Source of the DNA: Streptomyces venezuelae
GTDB lineage: Bacteria > Actinomycetota > Actinomycetes > Streptomycetales > Streptomycetaceae
NCBI RefSeq assembly: GCF_008642295.1
Contig: NZ_CP029190.1
Span: forward strand, 4,509,501 to 4,573,500
Length of the DNA: 64,000 bases
Direction: 5' to 3'
In this document: positions 34,401-41,352 of the stretch, one piece after another
Position numbering within the stretch: the first letter of the stretch is position 1
Layout: the number at the start of each line of letters is the position of its first letter
Program-made: the position numbers and the translations under genes
The notes under the pieces: model-generated
Told to the model about the DNA's origin: nothing
Seen by the model: the letters and a program-made list of their open reading frames with translations, nothing else
The model's database searches: none

Positions 34401-35201
34401 CGGGTTGGCCGGGGCGTCGAAGGTCGCGATGAGCTTGCCGGTGACGGGGTCGTTCTTCGTCACCACGTCCTTGGTCTCGCGGCACTCCGGGCGCTCGGGG
34501 GTGGTGAAGGCACACGCCGGAACGGCCTTGAAGCGGAGGCGGGAACCCCAGCCACCGCCGTAGGCGTTCTTGAACGCGTTGTAGTCCAGCTCCACCGACA
34601 CCGGGGCCGAAGCCTTGCCCGCGTCGGTCCGCTGGACCGACAGCAGCAGGCCGTTGCCGGCCCCGGCGCGCTTGGCCGTGGCCCGGTCGTGCAGGTCGAC
34701 CTTGACCTTGACCCCGCCCGTGGCGTCGGCCGCCGGAGCCCCCGCGGCTGCGGCGGAACGGCGGTCTGCCGAGAGCGGGTTCTTGGTGGGGAGGGCGGAG
34801 ACGGAGACGGGGAGCGTGCCCGCCTTCACCGCCTTGCCGGGCTTGCCCGCGCCGTCTGCGGCCGGTGCGGAACCGGCAGCGGACTCCATGGCCGAACCGG
34901 TGGCCGATTTCAGTGCCGCGGCGGCCGGGGCCGGTGCCTCGGGCAGGCTGATCTCAGCCGTACCGGGTGCGGGCCAGGCCACGCCCGGCGCGGACTTCCA
35001 CGCCTTCTTCTGTGATTCCGCGGGCCCGGGCGCCGGCTTGCCCTTGACGTCGGTACCGCTGACCTTCGTCAGCTTCTGATGGCCGGGCAGCTTGGGCTTG
35101 GAGTCCGCCGAGGCCTCCACCACGGTCAGACCCGTGGCCAGCAAGCTGGCGGCGATGAGCGGTATCGGCCACCGCCACGCACGACTCAACGGCGCACGCA
35201 T
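28446..35201 (-). CDS. Secreted RHS/YD-repeat polymorphic toxin with HYD1-like ADP-ribosyltransferase C-terminus
   Basis: A 2251-residue protein. A signal peptide (MRAPLSRAWRWPIPLIAASLLATGLTVVEASA) precedes an Ala/Pro-rich N-terminal region and an SpvB/TcB-like part with PLDIPASLGGPSPSLSLGYSS. A long series of YD repeats follows (for example YDALGRLGKVWSPS, YDIRGRQTKQTDPDKG, YDTLGRVIATREG), then the RHS core end YDPATARFLSVDPIVDF...NPYAYANNSPVTFSDPSGL near residue 1920. After the core come a hydrophobic stretch, a long charged coiled coil (about 1990-2080), a Ser/Gly linker and a final 95-residue domain starting RMRHYTNSKGKNGI and containing HVVEFDIPAHLV, which resembles HYD1-signature ADP-ribosyltransferase toxins. 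RHS shells encapsulate and deliver such toxins. The immunity gene overlaps the stop. The ATG at 35201 is chosen because it begins the signal peptide; no strong ribosome-binding site is seen. Confidence 0.82.
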   Translation of the reverse strand: MRAPLSRAWRWPIPLIAASLLATGLTVVEASADSKPKLPGHQKLTKVSGTDVKGKPAPGPAESQKKAWKSAPGVAWPAPGTAEISLPEAPAPAAAALKSATGSAMESAAGSAPAADGAGKPGKAVKAGTLPVSVSALPTKNPLSADRRSAAAAGAPAADATGGVKVKVDLHDRATAKRAGAGNGLLLSVQRTDAGKASAPVSVELDYNAFKNAYGGGWGSRLRFKAVPACAFTTPERPECRETKDVVTKNDPVTGKLIATFDAPANPGPAAKSAGSAFMSAPAAAAAGGAMMLSATAGADGANGTYKATSLSASGSWQAGGSAGDFSWSYPLDIPASLGGPSPSLSLGYSSATIDGRTNASQQQTSWVGDGWDLASNYIERGYVPCSQDKRKDSGYNNPKDDTGDLCHGAPMVTMSLNGGSTPLVLDDKTKKWRPAKDDGSRLELLPGADNGDKEGEHWRFTNPQGIQFYFGLNKLKNWAAGKPVTNSTWTVPVYANHPGEPCYNATFADAVCDQAYRWNLDYVVDPRGNAMTYWYQKEQNHYGSNYKIAGGSTAREYTRSGWLDRISWGLREDNLFAAAPAEARFTVAERCLKTQTFDCDPAKLKPEVDWNIAKQWPDTPGDQLCAKGEECKGRFTPTFFSRKRLTDVNTFVWNGTTHKPVDTWKLVQDFPQTGDGSDYPLWLSEIRHVGKNGTTVAGTANAEIELPAVKFRGKQLDNRVDSNGDGKVPFKRYRIEAIDTETGSTIAVNYAPTECKATDPKVMPASPENNTLRCYPVVSELPDPTDPKRERKIYSTDWFHKHIVDSVREEDRNGNSPTRTTSYQFLGKPAWAFDDETEMMRPKTRTWSQWRGYERVRTYIGAAPDKRSMTETLFFRGLDGDRAGPDGGRKSVKVKDSEGIEIADHRLYAGQTREVLAYNGEGGALEAATTYTPWLHGPTATRLRKGEVPEEDIEPQQAYVQQTTGVKSRILLSENRGWRRTAMNTEYDTRGLVTSVSNLGDVADPSDDSCARYQYDADETRWIIARQNRVEVAAKACDVAVQRPADITSDIKMSYDAAGNVKSTESLTGYSGSTPQYQVDGSATYDAYGRPKTTTDVFGKVTKLDYAPASGQLVTKVVTTNHAGHTETTETDQGRGSVLAKQDTNGRRQVMEYDALGRLGKVWSPSRNPTSKSPDGIFSYDVRTDGPVVISNKALLDDGTYRTSYDIYDSSLRIRQTQMEALAGGRVISDTFYNSLGQVWKSNGAYYTAGEASGVQFAPKDNEVPSSTVTQYDGSGRSIAQISRKFGEETSRTTTAYGGDNITVDPPKGETPTQAFLDGDGRKTELRFFRSDSPTGAYDKTTYAYNQRGMLESVVNQAGDKWGFEYDIRGRQTKQTDPDKGTTTVTYGPGDRPATMTDGRGKTVAMEYDTLGRVIATREGSVTGPKLTSATFDTLPGAIGMPVSSTRYVGNKAYTQELTGYDTEYRPTGTKITIPSEEGGLAGTYEFTSGYRENTGLTEWTEQPAVAGLPIELTTMKYNHFELPTVMGIEGKTFVDKVDYSPMGDVLRTHSGPAGSQVYTSNFYDEQTRRLTRTVKDTEKAPGRISDTLFDYDDAGNILKITDKEGPSATPDVQCFAYDYMRRMNEAWTATDDCAAKPNAAGPGSKPQVGGPTPYWSSYSFDAAGNRTKEVQHSPTGDLTKDVTRTYTYGTPGQAGANGLKKVDTTGPGGSRTESYTYDEVGNTKTRTIQGETQTLDWNISGQLEKVTKGTESTSFVYDAGGSRLIKRDKTGATLYLPGTEVKLTAAGKLEGTRYYAHPAGPTMVKTAKDGVITTSYLMTDHNGTATTSVDAKTSVVTRRKFTPYGEARGIAPAVWPGKKGFVGGEIDESIGTVHLGAREYDPATARFLSVDPIVDFNEPKQQNPYAYANNSPVTFSDPSGLSIAPPVMPVKDFTEAEAAWARAIQGKSALDVALDIAMGILKDASGYNDIRDCLNGSWGACAGLALDAALPFAGRAKRILKALDRAWEAFNSWSHKLAQARNILAKVERYERDMAKYAEDLEEWKRAVEEAAERARKLEEEAAAARRAAQEAAAAAAKRADETKAFAARQGKSSSTKARHSARDGKSSRSSETRRNDSPSKDNDRRGSEGSGGSGGSGGSKAQGGGDDKPVEMVRMRHYTNSKGKNGIVSSQQIIASDQNKVFLVPAKGKPMSPTDAEKTLGIGRGRGRHVVEFDIPAHLVTKEYNSTMNIYEWTVKGTAKISNIRVVR

Positions 35202-35602
35202 TGCATGCGCCTGGGTTCTTTTCAAGATTCGAACACTCCCGATTATGGCACGCGGATCACTGTGATTCCGCGCATTTATCAAACGGGCAGAACCTAACAG
35301 TGGCGGGCTTGGCAGTCGAGAAATATCCGGAAGGGTGAAGTCCGTATAGACGCTGGTTGGAGGGGTGGAGGCGGGGCGCTTAAATCGGAATTTGGCATTC
35401 CTGTTGGTCTTCGTGTATATGCGCGGATGGTCTCGTGAGGTGGGATCCGGGTCGAATAAATGCCCCCGCGGCTGCTACAAATCAATCGAACACGTCGAGC
35501 CGATATCGGGATGGCTGGATTCCGCTTTCCGGTTGGAGGCTCAGCCGACTCTTTTCGGCCGCGCCGGGGGGTGCGGTCGGAACCGAAACGAGGACCCACT
35601 CA
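35202..35602. other. Divergent control region of the RHS toxin and secreted LGFP protein 1
   Basis: About 400 bp without a gene. It has lower GC than its surroundings, including GCTACAAATCAATCGAACA at 35474-35492 and TTCGAACACTCCCGAT near 35227-35242. Both blocks recur, with small changes, upstream of the RHS remnant and of the second LGFP protein (40933-41352), so the whole divergent control region was duplicated. The conserved blocks are candidate promoter or leader elements; no -10/-35 pair is obvious. Confidence 0.6.
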
Positions 35603-38600
35603 GTGAGACCTTTGCCGACGCGGACCCGCGTCACCGGGTCGCCCTCCCGCAGGGCACCCGTACTCACCGTGGCGACCGCCCTGGTCGCCACCATGCTCGG
35701 CGCGGTGCCCATCGCCGCGGCGGCCGGACCGGGGCTCGCCCCGGCCGCCGCCAAGCCCAAGCCCGGCAAGCCTGCCGCCACCGAGTCCGAGCAGGCCGTC
35801 AAGGCCAGTGCCGAGGCCAAGCGCACCGGCAAGCGCGTCGAGATCGTCTCCCAGCGCACCGAGAGCGAGGAGGTCTGGGCCAACCCGGACGGCTCCTTCT
35901 CCACCGAGCAGGCGCTGGTGCCGATCCGCGTCCACCGCGGCGGCAAGCTCGTCCCCGTGGACACCGGCCTGGCCAAGCAGAAGGACGGCCGGATCGCCAC
36001 CAAGGCCACCCGGACCGGACTCTCCTTCTCCGGCGGCGGTGCCGCCCCGCTGGTGACCATGCGCAAGGACGGCCGGGACGTCTCGCTGAGCTGGCCGAAG
36101 CCGCTGCCCAAGCCGACGGTGGAGGGCAACAGCGCCACCTACGCGGAGGTGCTCAAGGGCGTCGACCTGCGGGTCGCCGCGGACGCCACCGGTTTCTCGC
36201 ACCAGCTGATCGTGAAGAACCGGGAGGCAGCCGCCAATCCGGAGCTTGCCTCCCTCACGTTCGGCCTCAAGGGCAACGGCGTCAGCGTCCGCAAGGAGGC
36301 CAACGGCGAGCTCCAGGCCGTCGACCCCTCCGGGCAGACCCTGTTCAGCTCCGCCAAGCCCCAGATGTGGGACGCGGGAGGGGAGAAGACGGCGGCTGCA
36401 CAGCCCGCCGCGGACCCCAAGTCGCCCGCAGCCAAGGCCCCCGCAGCCAAGGCCCCGGCCGCCAAGGCCGCCGCCAACTCCCCGGCCGCCGCCCAGACGC
36501 CCGCACCGGCCGCACCCGCCGCGCAGGCCGACGGCACGCCCGTCACCGAGGGCATCGACATCGGCAGCAAGCAGGCCGACCTCGGCATCGACCTCAAGGG
36601 CGACAAGCTCACCCTCACCACGGACCGGCAGCTGCTGACGGCCCCGGACACCACGTACCCCGTCGTCATCGACCCGAAGTGGCGGGACGACTGGAAGTCC
36701 GCCTGGACGGTGGCCTACAAGCACAACGGCATCGGGGGCACCGCCGACACCAACTACTGGAACGGCGGCACCCTCAGCAACGACGCCCGCGTCGGCTGCG
36801 CCAAGGACGCCGCCAAGGGCGGCGCCGTGGTCTGCGCCAAGACCTTCTTCCAGGTCCCCATGGGCAACCTGTGGGGCAAGAAGATCCACGATGCCACCCT
36901 GCGGATCCAGCAGAAGTCGGCCGGCTCCTGGAGCTGCAAGTCGGGTGACATCCAGGTCTGGGACACCGGCACCATCAGCAAGAAGACCACCTGGAACAAC
37001 CAGCCGGACTGGAGCCGGATGGTGGACGCCTCCGGCCAGTCCTACGGTGGCCGCAACTGCCCCGGTGACGGCGACACCATCGAGCTCAACGTGACCTCCG
37101 CGGTCGCCGCCGCCGCGAAGGGCAAGTGGCCGACGTGGACCCTGGGCCTGAAGGCCGCGAAGGACACCGTCGACGTCTCCTGGCGGAAGATGAACCCGGA
37201 CAGCGTCCGCATCTCCACCAAGTACAACACCCTCCCGACCGTCTCCGAGCGCACGACGGACCCGTACGTGCCCTGCGCCGGCGGCACCATCGGCCGCACG
37301 GACCAGGTCGTCCTGCGCGCCCGGGTGAAGGACGCCGAGGACAACGGCCTCACCGCCGAGTTCCACTACTGGAAGGCCGACGACTACAGCGGCACGCTGA
37401 AGAAGGTCTCCGACAAGAAGACCTCGGGCAATGTCGCCATGGCGACGATCCCGGCGCCCACCGACGGGTCCTACAAGTGGGACGTCCGGGTCTCCGACGG
37501 CACCGACGCCAGCGCCTGGGCCGGCCAGTGCTCGTTCACGGTGGACCTGAAGGGCCCGACCTTCAAGCCCAAGGTCTCCTCGGCGCAGTTCCCCGAGGAC
37601 AACCAGACGGACAACGGCTACGCCCGCACCGAGGGCACGTTCAAGTTCGAGAACGGCGGGGCGGCGGACGTCGCCAAGTACCAGTGGTACACCTCCGACA
37701 ACCCGACCGTCCGTACGGCCGTCCCGGCCACCAAGGGCGGACCGGCCGAGGTCAAGTACACCCCGCTGGCGGCCGGCCCCCACAGCCTCTACGTGTGGAG
37801 CCTGGACGCGGCGGGCAACCCCTCGAACAAGACGTTCTTCCAGTACTACGCCAAGCGCCCGCTGGAGCGGGACAAGCACGGCGACGTCAACGGCGACGGC
37901 CAGACGGACATCTGGAGCGTCGACCCGGGTGACGGCCAGCTGTGGGTGGTCCCCGGTACGACCGGCGGCGCCTTCGGCGTGCCGCGCAAGACCGACCACG
38001 GCAACTTCGCCGGCGCCCGGTCCCTGACGCAGTGGGGCAGCTGGAACGAGGGCGACTTCTACGAGGACCTGATCTCCCTGGAGCCCTCGGCCGACTCGAC
38101 CCGCCAGAACCTCTACGTCTACCGCGGCGCGGGCAACGGCGAGCTCGAGGACCCCGAGACCAGCAGGATCGAGCTGTCGACCCGCTACGACGACAACGAC
38201 CACTGGGCCAACGCCGACCAGGTGCTGGCCATCGGCAGCATCAACGACGACCCGCTGCCCGATGAGGCCTCCGGCGACGGCAAGATCGACGAAGCGGACC
38301 AGCCCGATCTGCTGGTCAAGACCGGCGCGGAGCTCTGGCTCTACTTCGGCCAGCCCGACGGCGTACTGGACCGGCGTTCCTACGACCCGATCCCGCTCGG
38401 CAACGCCGACTGGCAGAACATGGATCTCATCGCGCCCGGCGACCTCAACAAGGACGGTCTGCCGGAGCTCTGGGCCCGCGACAAGGTCAGCGGCAAGATC
38501 CACCAGTACACCAGCCGCCTGTCCACCGACAGCGCCTCCAAGGCCGGCATCGACCTGGCCGTCTACGGTGAGGCGGCCCCGCGCGCCGAGTCCATCGGCA

Positions 38601-40582
38601 CCGGCTTCACCGGTGCGGCCCGGCCCCACCTGACCAGCATCGGCGACTTCGAGAAGGACGGCTTCGCCGACCTGTGGTCCCGCGACAACAACGGCGTGCT
38701 CTGGGAGTTCCAGGGCCGTCAGCCGGTCGGCGGGTCCGCCTTCGGTGCGCCCCGCCAGATCGCGGTCGGCGGTACCCCGTGGACCACCTGCGAGAACGTG
38801 GCCTCGGCAATCTCCGGGTCGCACCAGCTCTGCGGGCCGATCCTGGCGAAGTTCAAGGCCAAGGGCGGCGTCACCGGCCTTGGCAAGCCCGCGGGCAACG
38901 TCACGGAGAACCCCGACGGCGGCAAGTTCGTCCACCTCCGTTCCAACGGCTCCACCAGCAACAACGTCTCCATCTACTGGCACCCGAGCACCGGTGCCTG
39001 GATGGTCGAGGGCGGCATCCGCGCGAAGTGGTTCGCCCTCGGCGCGGAGAAGGGCATCCTCGGCTACCCGACCTCCGACGAGGGCAAGACCTTCGACGAG
39101 GTCGGCCGGTTCAGCACCTTCAGCGGCTCCGGCGGCGCCGGCGCGATCTACTGGACGCCGGACTTCGACGCCTGGTCGGTCCACGGCGGCATCTACAACC
39201 GCTACGTCCAGATGGGCGGCCCGAGCCGCCTCGGCTACCCGACGACCGACGAGACCAACCACACCGACGGCAAGGGCCGCTACAACCACTTCCGCAAGCG
39301 CGGCCAGACCGCGGACAGCGCCTCCATCTACTGGACCTCCGCCACGGGCGCGCACCCGGTCTACGGCTCCATCCGCAGCAAGTGGATCGCGCTCGGCGCG
39401 GAGAAGAGCTTCCTCGGGTACCCGAAGTCCGACGAGTACGACGTCGCGGCCGGTCCCCGCACGGACTTCGCCGGGGGCTACATCCGCTACAACCGCACGA
39501 CCGGTGTGGCGCTGGAGCACCGCCCCGAGGACCGCACCGCGCACCTGCGGACGGACCTGTCCGGCGACTTCAACGGTGACGGCCGCAGCGACATGGCGAC
39601 CGTCTACAACTACGAGGACAACACCTCCGCCCTGTGGGTGCTCGACGCCCGCGGCGACGGCGGTTTCGAGGAGCCGACGGTCCGCTGGACCAGCAACAAG
39701 GGCAGCTTCGACTACGACCGCGCCAAGTGGCTCTCCGGTGACTTCAACGGCGACGGCCGCACCGACATCGCGGCGGTGTACAGCTACGCAGACGGCAGCA
39801 ACGCCCTGTGGAACTTCCTGTCCAACGCCGACGGCACCTTCACCCCGGTCAAGGGTCTGACGGCGGCCAAGGGCAACTTCGACTGGACCAAGGGCATCTA
39901 CGTCGCCGGTGACTACAACGGCGACGGGCGGTCCGACATCGCCATGGTCTACGACTACGGCGACGGCGCGGCCGGCCTGCACACCTGGACGGGCAACGCC
40001 AACGGCACCTTCAACTCGGGCGTCGCCAGCTGGCGGGTGCCCACCGGCAACTGGTGGATCTTCCACGCCTCGTTCCGGTCCGGTGACGTCAACGGCGACG
40101 GCCGCGACGACATCCTCGCGCTGTACGGCTACACCGCCGGCGGCGTCGCGATGTTCACCTTCATCGGCCAGCCGAACGGCGGGTTCGCCGCCCCGGTCAA
40201 GTCGTGGACCAAGACCAAGGAGCAGTGGGAGTACGCCCGCACCAAGTTCACGGTCGGCGACTACAACGGCGACGGCCGTGCCGACGCGGCACTGATGTAC
40301 GACCATGCTGACGGCAGCGACTCGCTGGACACGCTGCTCGGCCAGGCCGACGGCAAGGTCGGCGCGGAGCTCCGCAGCTGGGAAACCCCCGACGGCAACT
40401 GGTACGCGGGCAGCACGGGCCTGCTGGTGTCGGGCGACGCCGACGGCGACGGCCGCGGGGACCTGTCCATCATGTACAACTACGCGATCGGCTCCACCAG
40501 CGTGTTCACCTTCAAGGGACGCACCGACGGAGGCTTCGAGAGCACCCTGCGGAGCTGGAACGCCCCGCCGGGTACCTGGTAA
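35603..40582 (+). CDS. Giant secreted DNRLRE / FG-GAP (VCBS) / LGFP repeat protein 1
   Basis: A 1659-residue exported protein. The signal peptide ends near AVPIAAAA. A conserved N-terminal region (KRTGKRVE...VWANPDGSF...RVHRGGKLVPVDTGL) is followed by a DNRLRE domain (about 350-545, SGDIQVWDTGTIS) and an Ig-like region. A first FG-GAP/VCBS set has Ca-binding-loop motifs such as DVNGDGQTDIWS (near 757), then four LGFP repeats follow (about 1080-1280, for example LGAEKGILGYPTSDEG), and five or six more FG-GAP repeats (GDFNGDGRSDM) to the end. FG-GAP repeats form beta propellers and LGFP repeats are associated with the actinobacterial cell wall, so this is probably a surface or matrix protein. 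GTG 35603 has GAGGAC upstream. It is divergent from the toxin gene and has a close paralogue at 41353. Confidence 0.88.
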   Translation: MRPLPTRTRVTGSPSRRAPVLTVATALVATMLGAVPIAAAAGPGLAPAAAKPKPGKPAATESEQAVKASAEAKRTGKRVEIVSQRTESEEVWANPDGSFSTEQALVPIRVHRGGKLVPVDTGLAKQKDGRIATKATRTGLSFSGGGAAPLVTMRKDGRDVSLSWPKPLPKPTVEGNSATYAEVLKGVDLRVAADATGFSHQLIVKNREAAANPELASLTFGLKGNGVSVRKEANGELQAVDPSGQTLFSSAKPQMWDAGGEKTAAAQPAADPKSPAAKAPAAKAPAAKAAANSPAAAQTPAPAAPAAQADGTPVTEGIDIGSKQADLGIDLKGDKLTLTTDRQLLTAPDTTYPVVIDPKWRDDWKSAWTVAYKHNGIGGTADTNYWNGGTLSNDARVGCAKDAAKGGAVVCAKTFFQVPMGNLWGKKIHDATLRIQQKSAGSWSCKSGDIQVWDTGTISKKTTWNNQPDWSRMVDASGQSYGGRNCPGDGDTIELNVTSAVAAAAKGKWPTWTLGLKAAKDTVDVSWRKMNPDSVRISTKYNTLPTVSERTTDPYVPCAGGTIGRTDQVVLRARVKDAEDNGLTAEFHYWKADDYSGTLKKVSDKKTSGNVAMATIPAPTDGSYKWDVRVSDGTDASAWAGQCSFTVDLKGPTFKPKVSSAQFPEDNQTDNGYARTEGTFKFENGGAADVAKYQWYTSDNPTVRTAVPATKGGPAEVKYTPLAAGPHSLYVWSLDAAGNPSNKTFFQYYAKRPLERDKHGDVNGDGQTDIWSVDPGDGQLWVVPGTTGGAFGVPRKTDHGNFAGARSLTQWGSWNEGDFYEDLISLEPSADSTRQNLYVYRGAGNGELEDPETSRIELSTRYDDNDHWANADQVLAIGSINDDPLPDEASGDGKIDEADQPDLLVKTGAELWLYFGQPDGVLDRRSYDPIPLGNADWQNMDLIAPGDLNKDGLPELWARDKVSGKIHQYTSRLSTDSASKAGIDLAVYGEAAPRAESIGTGFTGAARPHLTSIGDFEKDGFADLWSRDNNGVLWEFQGRQPVGGSAFGAPRQIAVGGTPWTTCENVASAISGSHQLCGPILAKFKAKGGVTGLGKPAGNVTENPDGGKFVHLRSNGSTSNNVSIYWHPSTGAWMVEGGIRAKWFALGAEKGILGYPTSDEGKTFDEVGRFSTFSGSGGAGAIYWTPDFDAWSVHGGIYNRYVQMGGPSRLGYPTTDETNHTDGKGRYNHFRKRGQTADSASIYWTSATGAHPVYGSIRSKWIALGAEKSFLGYPKSDEYDVAAGPRTDFAGGYIRYNRTTGVALEHRPEDRTAHLRTDLSGDFNGDGRSDMATVYNYEDNTSALWVLDARGDGGFEEPTVRWTSNKGSFDYDRAKWLSGDFNGDGRTDIAAVYSYADGSNALWNFLSNADGTFTPVKGLTAAKGNFDWTKGIYVAGDYNGDGRSDIAMVYDYGDGAAGLHTWTGNANGTFNSGVASWRVPTGNWWIFHASFRSGDVNGDGRDDILALYGYTAGGVAMFTFIGQPNGGFAAPVKSWTKTKEQWEYARTKFTVGDYNGDGRADAALMYDHADGSDSLDTLLGQADGKVGAELRSWETPDGNWYAGSTGLLVSGDADGDGRGDLSIMYNYAIGSTSVFTFKGRTDGGFESTLRSWNAPPGTW

Positions 40583-41352
40583 CACCCGCTTGACATGACG
40601 GAGCCCCCGCCCGGAGAACTTCGGTTCTAGTGGTCGTTGCAACACCCCAGCTCAGGGGATGCGATGGACTTCAAAACCGCCGAACCGGTCGGGGGCTTCG
40701 TCGTGCGCGTGGCCGTGAGGCCGGTGACTCAGCCGGGAGACCGAAGGCACCGCCGGTGGCCGACTTCAGTGCGGTTGCCGGCGCGGCCGGGGCGTTCAGC
40801 AGCTCGATTTCGGCCGAACCGGCCGCCGGCCGGAGGCTGCGGACGCCTCCAGCACCGTCATGCCACTGGCCGGCAATGTGCTGGCCAGCAGCGGTATGGG
40901 CCACCGCCAGACACGCCTCGGAGGCGCACGCATCGCATGCGTCCGGGATCGTCTCAAAATTCGAACACTCCCCGTTGGGTCGCGCGGATCACGGTGATTT
41001 CGCGCTGTCGATTAATCGCGCTGAATTTAGCGGCGGGTGTTCGGGGATGGTGACGTTTCCGATGGGTGGCGGGATGGGCTCGCGGTCCATCGTCACTGGT
41101 CCGAGCAGGGTAAGCGGAACTCCGTATTCGGAATTTTTAATTCCGGTGAACGTCTGATAAAGGGCCGTGGCGGTCGATGGCTTCGTGGGGTATCGCCTCG
41201 AATTTCCGGTGGCTCGGGTGCTACAAATCAATCGAACAAGCATGGCCTGTTGGTGGATGGCTGAATTTCAGACTCCGCTTAGAGGTTCAAACGATCTTTT
41301 CCGGCCACCCCTGAGAGGGGGCCGCCGGAAACCGACCTCGAGGACTCAATCA
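40583..41352. other. Inter-paralogue region: broken terminator, RHS remnant, duplicated promoter region
   Basis: This 770-bp stretch has no intact gene. 40600-40613 keeps only the left arm of the terminator found after the second paralogue (GAGCCCCCGCCCGG), and AGAAC-TTCG-GTTCT (40615-40628) forms a small tetraloop hairpin. 40671-40933 is the decayed 5' end of an RHS gene. 40934-41352 is a copy of the divergent control region at 35202-35602, including the block GCTACAAATCAATCGAACA at 41220-41238. Confidence 0.7.
40671..40933 (-). pseudogene. Remnant of a second RHS toxin gene (signal peptide and N-terminal fragment)
   Basis: From ATG 40933 the minus strand encodes MRAPPRRVWRWPIPLLAST, clearly related to the RHS toxin start MRAPLSRAWRWPIPL, and ends after 45 codons. 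In another frame the DNA continues with GSAEIELLNAPAAPATALKS, matching GTAEISLPEAPAPAAAALKS of the intact toxin. A deletion of roughly 50 codons with a frameshift therefore lies between them, and the rest of the gene is lost. The sequence upstream of its start also matches that upstream of the intact gene. It is divergent from the second LGFP protein, as the intact gene is from the first. Confidence 0.82.

Noticed and set aside
35600..40645. A 1681-codon open frame antisense to the first giant secreted protein (and 41350-46404 antisense to the second)
   Set aside because: Very high third-position GC leaves long open frames on the opposite strand. The translations are Val/Gly/Arg-rich without domains, while the plus strand encodes clear DNRLRE, FG-GAP and LGFP repeats with a signal peptide.
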